64,000 nucleotides of DNA. It comes from Lyophyllum atratum. Taxonomy: Eukaryota; Basidiomycota; Agaricomycetes; Agaricales; Lyophyllaceae. The stretch lies in NCBI GenBank assembly GCA_014905825.1, contig JACGCN010000045.1, positions 310,001 through 374,000 on the forward strand, written 5' to 3'. The first letter of the stretch is position 1. Each line of letters opens with the position of its first letter. The translations under genes and the position numbers were made by a program. This document shows positions 60,101-64,000 of this stretch, piece by piece. The notes under the pieces were generated by a model. The model did not search any database and was not told where the DNA came from. It saw only the letters and a program-made list of their open reading frames with translations.

Positions 60101-63100
60101 GGTGAAAGAGCCGAAGGTCACGCCATGGGGTGGGGATATCCGTGCCCGGGTGAAGGAGGCGCTGGAAGGTGCTATGAGGGAAGCGGGGGAGCAGGGATTG
60201 AGGGTGGAGCCGTTTAGGGAGGCGAGGGGCTTGTTTGAGGACTTTAGGACGGCGTTTTCTTTATGCCCTAGAAGGGTGCCACTGGTGCAGGATGAGATGA
60301 ACGACGATGTGAAGAGGATGGTGGCGTTTTGGAAGGAGATGGCGGCGGAGGGCGGGGGTTTCGGTGGGATGGCTGCGAAGTTCCAACGGTATGTGATGTG
60401 TTTGTGTATGCGCTGGGCACTTTTTGATGATGTGCTTTCAATAGGGTGGAGCAGTTCATGTCTCTGTCGCTCGCTGCTGAGCCTCGCCGGAAGGGACTTT
60501 TTGAGCCGTACTTTTGGTCGCGATCTACATCTGGCCAAGCTCCGCATGCTTCCCTTCTTCCCCTTTTATTCCCTGAACCTCTCCCCACCGTGTGTCTTAT
60601 CGACAGGGCACAACTCCTTCGCGGGCGTGTCGATAGCGATGCGTCTGATGTCCAGCTTCGACGAGCGATCGATCCTCACCGCCATCCAAGCCAACGACCC
60701 CTTCCCACTGGGGGTCCTGACCCGAATACAGGACTCGCGGCTCTGAACCAGGGCGGCACAGTCATCCCAGTGTACAACGGCGACCTGCTTCTCGTTGTGC
60801 AAGCAGGTGGCGGATTGGATTCGGCACCTAGCTCGCGGCCTCCATCATCTCGTATTTCATCGAGACCGCCCAGTTCTATCGCCGATTCTGGGATGGAAAA
60901 GGGACTTGGAAGGGCACCTTCCATTCGTGTTAAGCCTGGCTCGTCACAGGGTCTGGAGAGAAAGTCGAGTGTCGCCCGCCGGAACTCGTTGCCGTCGCTA
61001 TCTAATCGGCAAAACTTCGTCATATCGGAGCCATCCTCGGAGCCTCCATTGCGTGTTATGGTCCAAGCAGGTACGCTCAACACACTTGTAAATATCTTGG
61101 TACATGGCCTGCAGAACGTGTCCGTGTCTGTTGCGGATGATAACGGAGAGATGAGTCTCCGAGAGGGGATGACCCGCGAGCTCATCGTAGATCGCGTTGA
61201 GTTTGCCAAGGTCTGGTGGAACGTCTTCCGAAGCTTTGTTTCTCCCCTCGTTTTCTTTGAGGTACGCTATTTTATGATTCTATCGATAACAGGATCCCAC
61301 ACTCATTTCGCCATCTTTTGCAGTTGCTGCGAAAACTGTATATCACATCACAACCACTTGGATCTTCACCTCCCGTTGGCGAATATGTTCACGTTGCAAC
61401 TACCCGCACTGAGGTTTTGGATACGATCAAGGAGTGGTTGACCGTTGGTGGAGGAGCACAGGACGTCTTGGACGACGCCCAGCTTTTCCTTGCCGTCCGT
61501 TCGTTTTTGGACAGCCCCTCCGACCACGTAGTCTACGAAGCAAAGAATTTCTCCCATTCGAACGTCCAGCAGAGCGTCTCTCGGCTGAAGGAAGCCAGAG
61601 AATCTCTTAGGTCGTCGTTCACCTCCCAAACGATGAGGCCGTTAACGACACGTGGCCCTCCGATACCCCGAGGGTCCTTGAATGGTGGTGGCGTCCGCAG
61701 CCGCAACCTCAGCATGCGAGAGCCGCCTGATATGGACCGCATTGATGCAGAAGACTTTGTTGACAACCTTGATGGAATGGCTAGTGCGGCGTTCAGTAAT
61801 GTCACCGAAGAGGTACGTTTGGTTGTCTATAAGCTTTTTCTGATCTCCCTGACGATCCCATTTTGGACAGGATTTGTATGTCACAGCAGATCTCTTGGAG
61901 GTACAGTCCTCCGACCGCATAGGATGGTTCTCGCTTCGGGAAACGGGCACTATAGACGAGGCAGTTGACATACAGACAATTTATACGCAAATCCAGGAGG
62001 TCGACCACTCTTCGATGATTTCTGAGCTCAGCCAGGACTCCTTGTACCGCATGCTGCCGCCTGGCATACGCAGCTGTGTCAGGGCGTATGGCATCATTCG
62101 CAAATGGATCATTTCGAAGATCGTCGCTCCTCGATTGGGTCTCCGGGCACGCCAGGCGCGCATGGAGCTCTTGCTTCGAGCAATCGAAGTCGCTCGATTA
62201 CGGAACACCAACTCGAGCTCGACGTCTGCACGGCTCGCCGACCAGCCCTGTGTCAGGTCCTTTGTGGAGGCCGTCACCACCTCTGCTATCCTCAGCGTTG
62301 AAAGTCGTATGCACACGCGTGCTTGGCAGAACGTAGCGGTCAGTCGCGGCGTGCAATGCGACTCTCTTGTTGCATTGCTTTCACGCCCTGAAACAAAGTC
62401 CGTGTCGTGTCAGGAACCCTTAAGCCCTGATATGGGCTGGGTGATCGAGCGCATGCTCGAGGTGATCGCCACCCCCGACACAGTGGAATCTGCGGCGCAA
62501 GAGACCCACAACCTTGTCAATTTCGACAAACGGAGGTACGATCTGCCATCGGTCAACACGTTCGTCATTACTAATCAACATCCAATGCAGGCATCTTTGC
62601 AATCTCATTGATAAAGCGCCGGCTCTACCTGCCCTCCGAAGGCGACTCCAGCCTGACGAGCTCAACAGGCGGGGCTTCGAACGGCTCAACAATGTCGAGA
62701 AGGAAGTCTTCCTCCTACAGTTCGACCATCGGGGCATTAAGGACGAAGCTTCCCGCGAAGCTTCCCAGCCCTCGATGGGCACACCCTCCGGCCGAAAACT
62801 ATCCCGCCCCTTCCAGCGGCTCGTCAGCGCACAAGTGGAGAAGAATCGACGTGACAAGAATCTGCGGTCCCGGCTGCAGAAGGAGAAGCTGCACGAGCAA
62901 TCGCGCAGCGAGAAGCGCGACGAACTGCTCAATCGTGCGATGCGCCCACGAAAGCAGAGTGGACTTGGCGTGCAGAAGCAGCACAGGAATAAGAAGAGCA
63001 TGTCTGCGTTCCTCCAGTTCATGCGACCCATATCGAGTGCCTTCGGGGCGGACATCCCGCCTTCGCCCGGGGTGAAGAAGACGGCAGCGGAGCTTGACTT

Positions 63101-64000
63101 TACCTCATCGGGGAAGCCTTCACTTGTGCTCAGCCTGATGGATGCACGCGTTGCGCAGTTCATCAACAACGAGCGGTCGTTCACGTTCCAGCTTGACACG
63201 GAGGACGGAGGTCATTACCTGCTCCAGGCTATGAACAAACGCGACATGATCAAGTGGATCGAGACTATAAGTCGCGTTACGAAGATGGCTGCTCAGCGCA
63301 GGCTGACGTACCTTGGGAGCTCGCCCAAACCTCAGCTATCTGACCACATTCATAGCCACCCCGTCGTCGCCTCGCGGGACCCGAAGGCTGGTGAGTAGTA
63401 TATCATCTTCAGTTTTCAACAACTCCTAAAGTCCGCCTCTCAGTGTTCGCGGTGGAGCTTGAGTTCCTCTTGCAAAGGGAAGCAGGAAACGAATCTGTCC
63501 AGGCCGGCGCTATTCCGTTTGTGATTGAACAGTGTCTCTCAGAAGTGGAAGTTCGGGGTTTGAGCGAAGTTGGTATTTGTACGTCGCCATCTTTTCACTC
63601 CGTAAACGTTTGGTCACGAATCTCTTCGACAGATCGTATCGCGGGTGCGGTGTCAGAAATCAATGCCCTCAAGGACGCGTTTAACCGGGGTAAGCATTCA
63701 TTATTTCTCAGCCGAGATTTCAGAGTACTGACTCAATGCAGGCGAGTCCCCTATCACGTCTGCGACCGATATACACGCCGTCTGCGATCTAGTCAAGTCC
63801 TGGTTCAGGGTTCTTCCTGAACCTGTGTTCCCAGCGTCCTCGTATTTTGATGTCATTCAAGCTATGCGTACGTCATCGGGTTGTGCGCATCTTCCTAAAC
63901 CTGCTGATCTCCTGTGTTTCTAGAACTCGAAAACTTGGAGGCACGCCTTGCTAACATCAGGAATGTCGTACAAGCTCTCCCTCAAGGCAACTTCGATCTG
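57114..64000 (+). CDS. BEM2: BEM2-like Rho GTPase-activating protein (RasGEF-N, RasGEF, PH, RhoGAP), 3' end outside window
   Basis: Exons 57114..57418, 57701..60388, 60445..61261, 61324..61812, 61871..62535, 62591..63390, 63444..63578, 63633..63689, 63742..63867, 63924..>64000; phases close throughout. A Ser/Pro-rich N-terminus precedes a RasGEF-N-like region (MVQAGTLNTLVNILVHGL...ELIVDRVEFAKVWWNVFRSFVSPLVFFELLRKLY) and a degenerate RasGEF-like region (YVTADLLEVQSSDRIGWF...IIRKWIISKIVAPRLGLRARQARMELLLRAIEVA). A PH domain follows (LVLSLMDARVAQFINNERSFTFQL...AMNKRDMIKWIETISRV), then the RhoGAP domain, with the arginine finger in LSEVGIYRIAGAVSEINALKDAF. This order is that of yeast Bem2, which restrains Rho1/Cdc42 in polarity and wall integrity. 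The first intron (282 nt) is long and may contain another exon. Confidence 0.9.

Overview
This 64 kb window is nuclear DNA from a filamentous basidiomycete, most likely an Agaricomycete (mushroom-forming, plant-litter or wood decay). The evidence is dense short introns (about 46-80 nt, GT..AG, often GTACGT/GTGAGT donors), microexons of 14-26 nt, and gene families typical of that group: glyoxal oxidase, CBM1-linked CE16 esterase, DUF6533 membrane protein, secreted glycopeptide-like protein and F-box-like paralogues. No prokaryotic, phage or CRISPR features are present. Gene models were built by hand from splice-site phase. In most of them the exon phases close exactly; exceptions are flagged.

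Layout. 1-3.1 kb: a tandem family of F-box-like genes (one 5'-truncated by the window edge, one complete) with a decayed copy between them. 3.7-8 kb: a TPR protein and a 905-aa Cys-rich acidic nuclear-type protein. 8.8-13.3 kb: a DUF6533 membrane protein and an 11-exon secreted carboxylesterase with a one-base frameshift in a homopolymer. 15.1-16.1 kb: a small 9-exon secreted protein. 17.0-28.6 kb: two glyoxal oxidase paralogues with identical exon architecture flank INO1 (myo-inositol-1-phosphate synthase) and TIM50. 29.1-34.2 kb: a 1020-aa membrane protein and a 358-aa unknown. 35.4-36.9 kb: an F-box/LRR-like gene. 37.8-39.5 kb: a CBM1-CE16 acetyl esterase. 40.05-41.01 kb: a non-autonomous DNA transposon with terminal inverted repeats and a 9-bp target duplication (Mutator-like). 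41.3 and 54.0 kb: two almost identical 179-nt U1-type snRNA genes in inverted orientation. Between them lie a FAD monooxygenase, an F-box protein, a Zn2Cys6 regulator and a small expansin-like (double-psi barrel) secreted protein. 55.1-55.7 kb: degenerate tandem repeats. 57.1-64 kb: the 5' part of a BEM2-like RasGEF/PH/RhoGAP gene that runs off the window.

How the genes fit together. The secreted set (two glyoxal oxidases, carboxylesterase, CE16 esterase with cellulose-binding module, expansin-like protein, glycopeptide-like protein) fits extracellular attack on plant cell walls. Glyoxal oxidases supply H2O2 to peroxidases in this lifestyle. INO1, TIM50, BEM2-like and U1 snRNA are housekeeping functions interspersed with this accessory set. 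Intergenic regions are unusually gene-poor at 46.9-50.4 kb and 54.2-57.1 kb.
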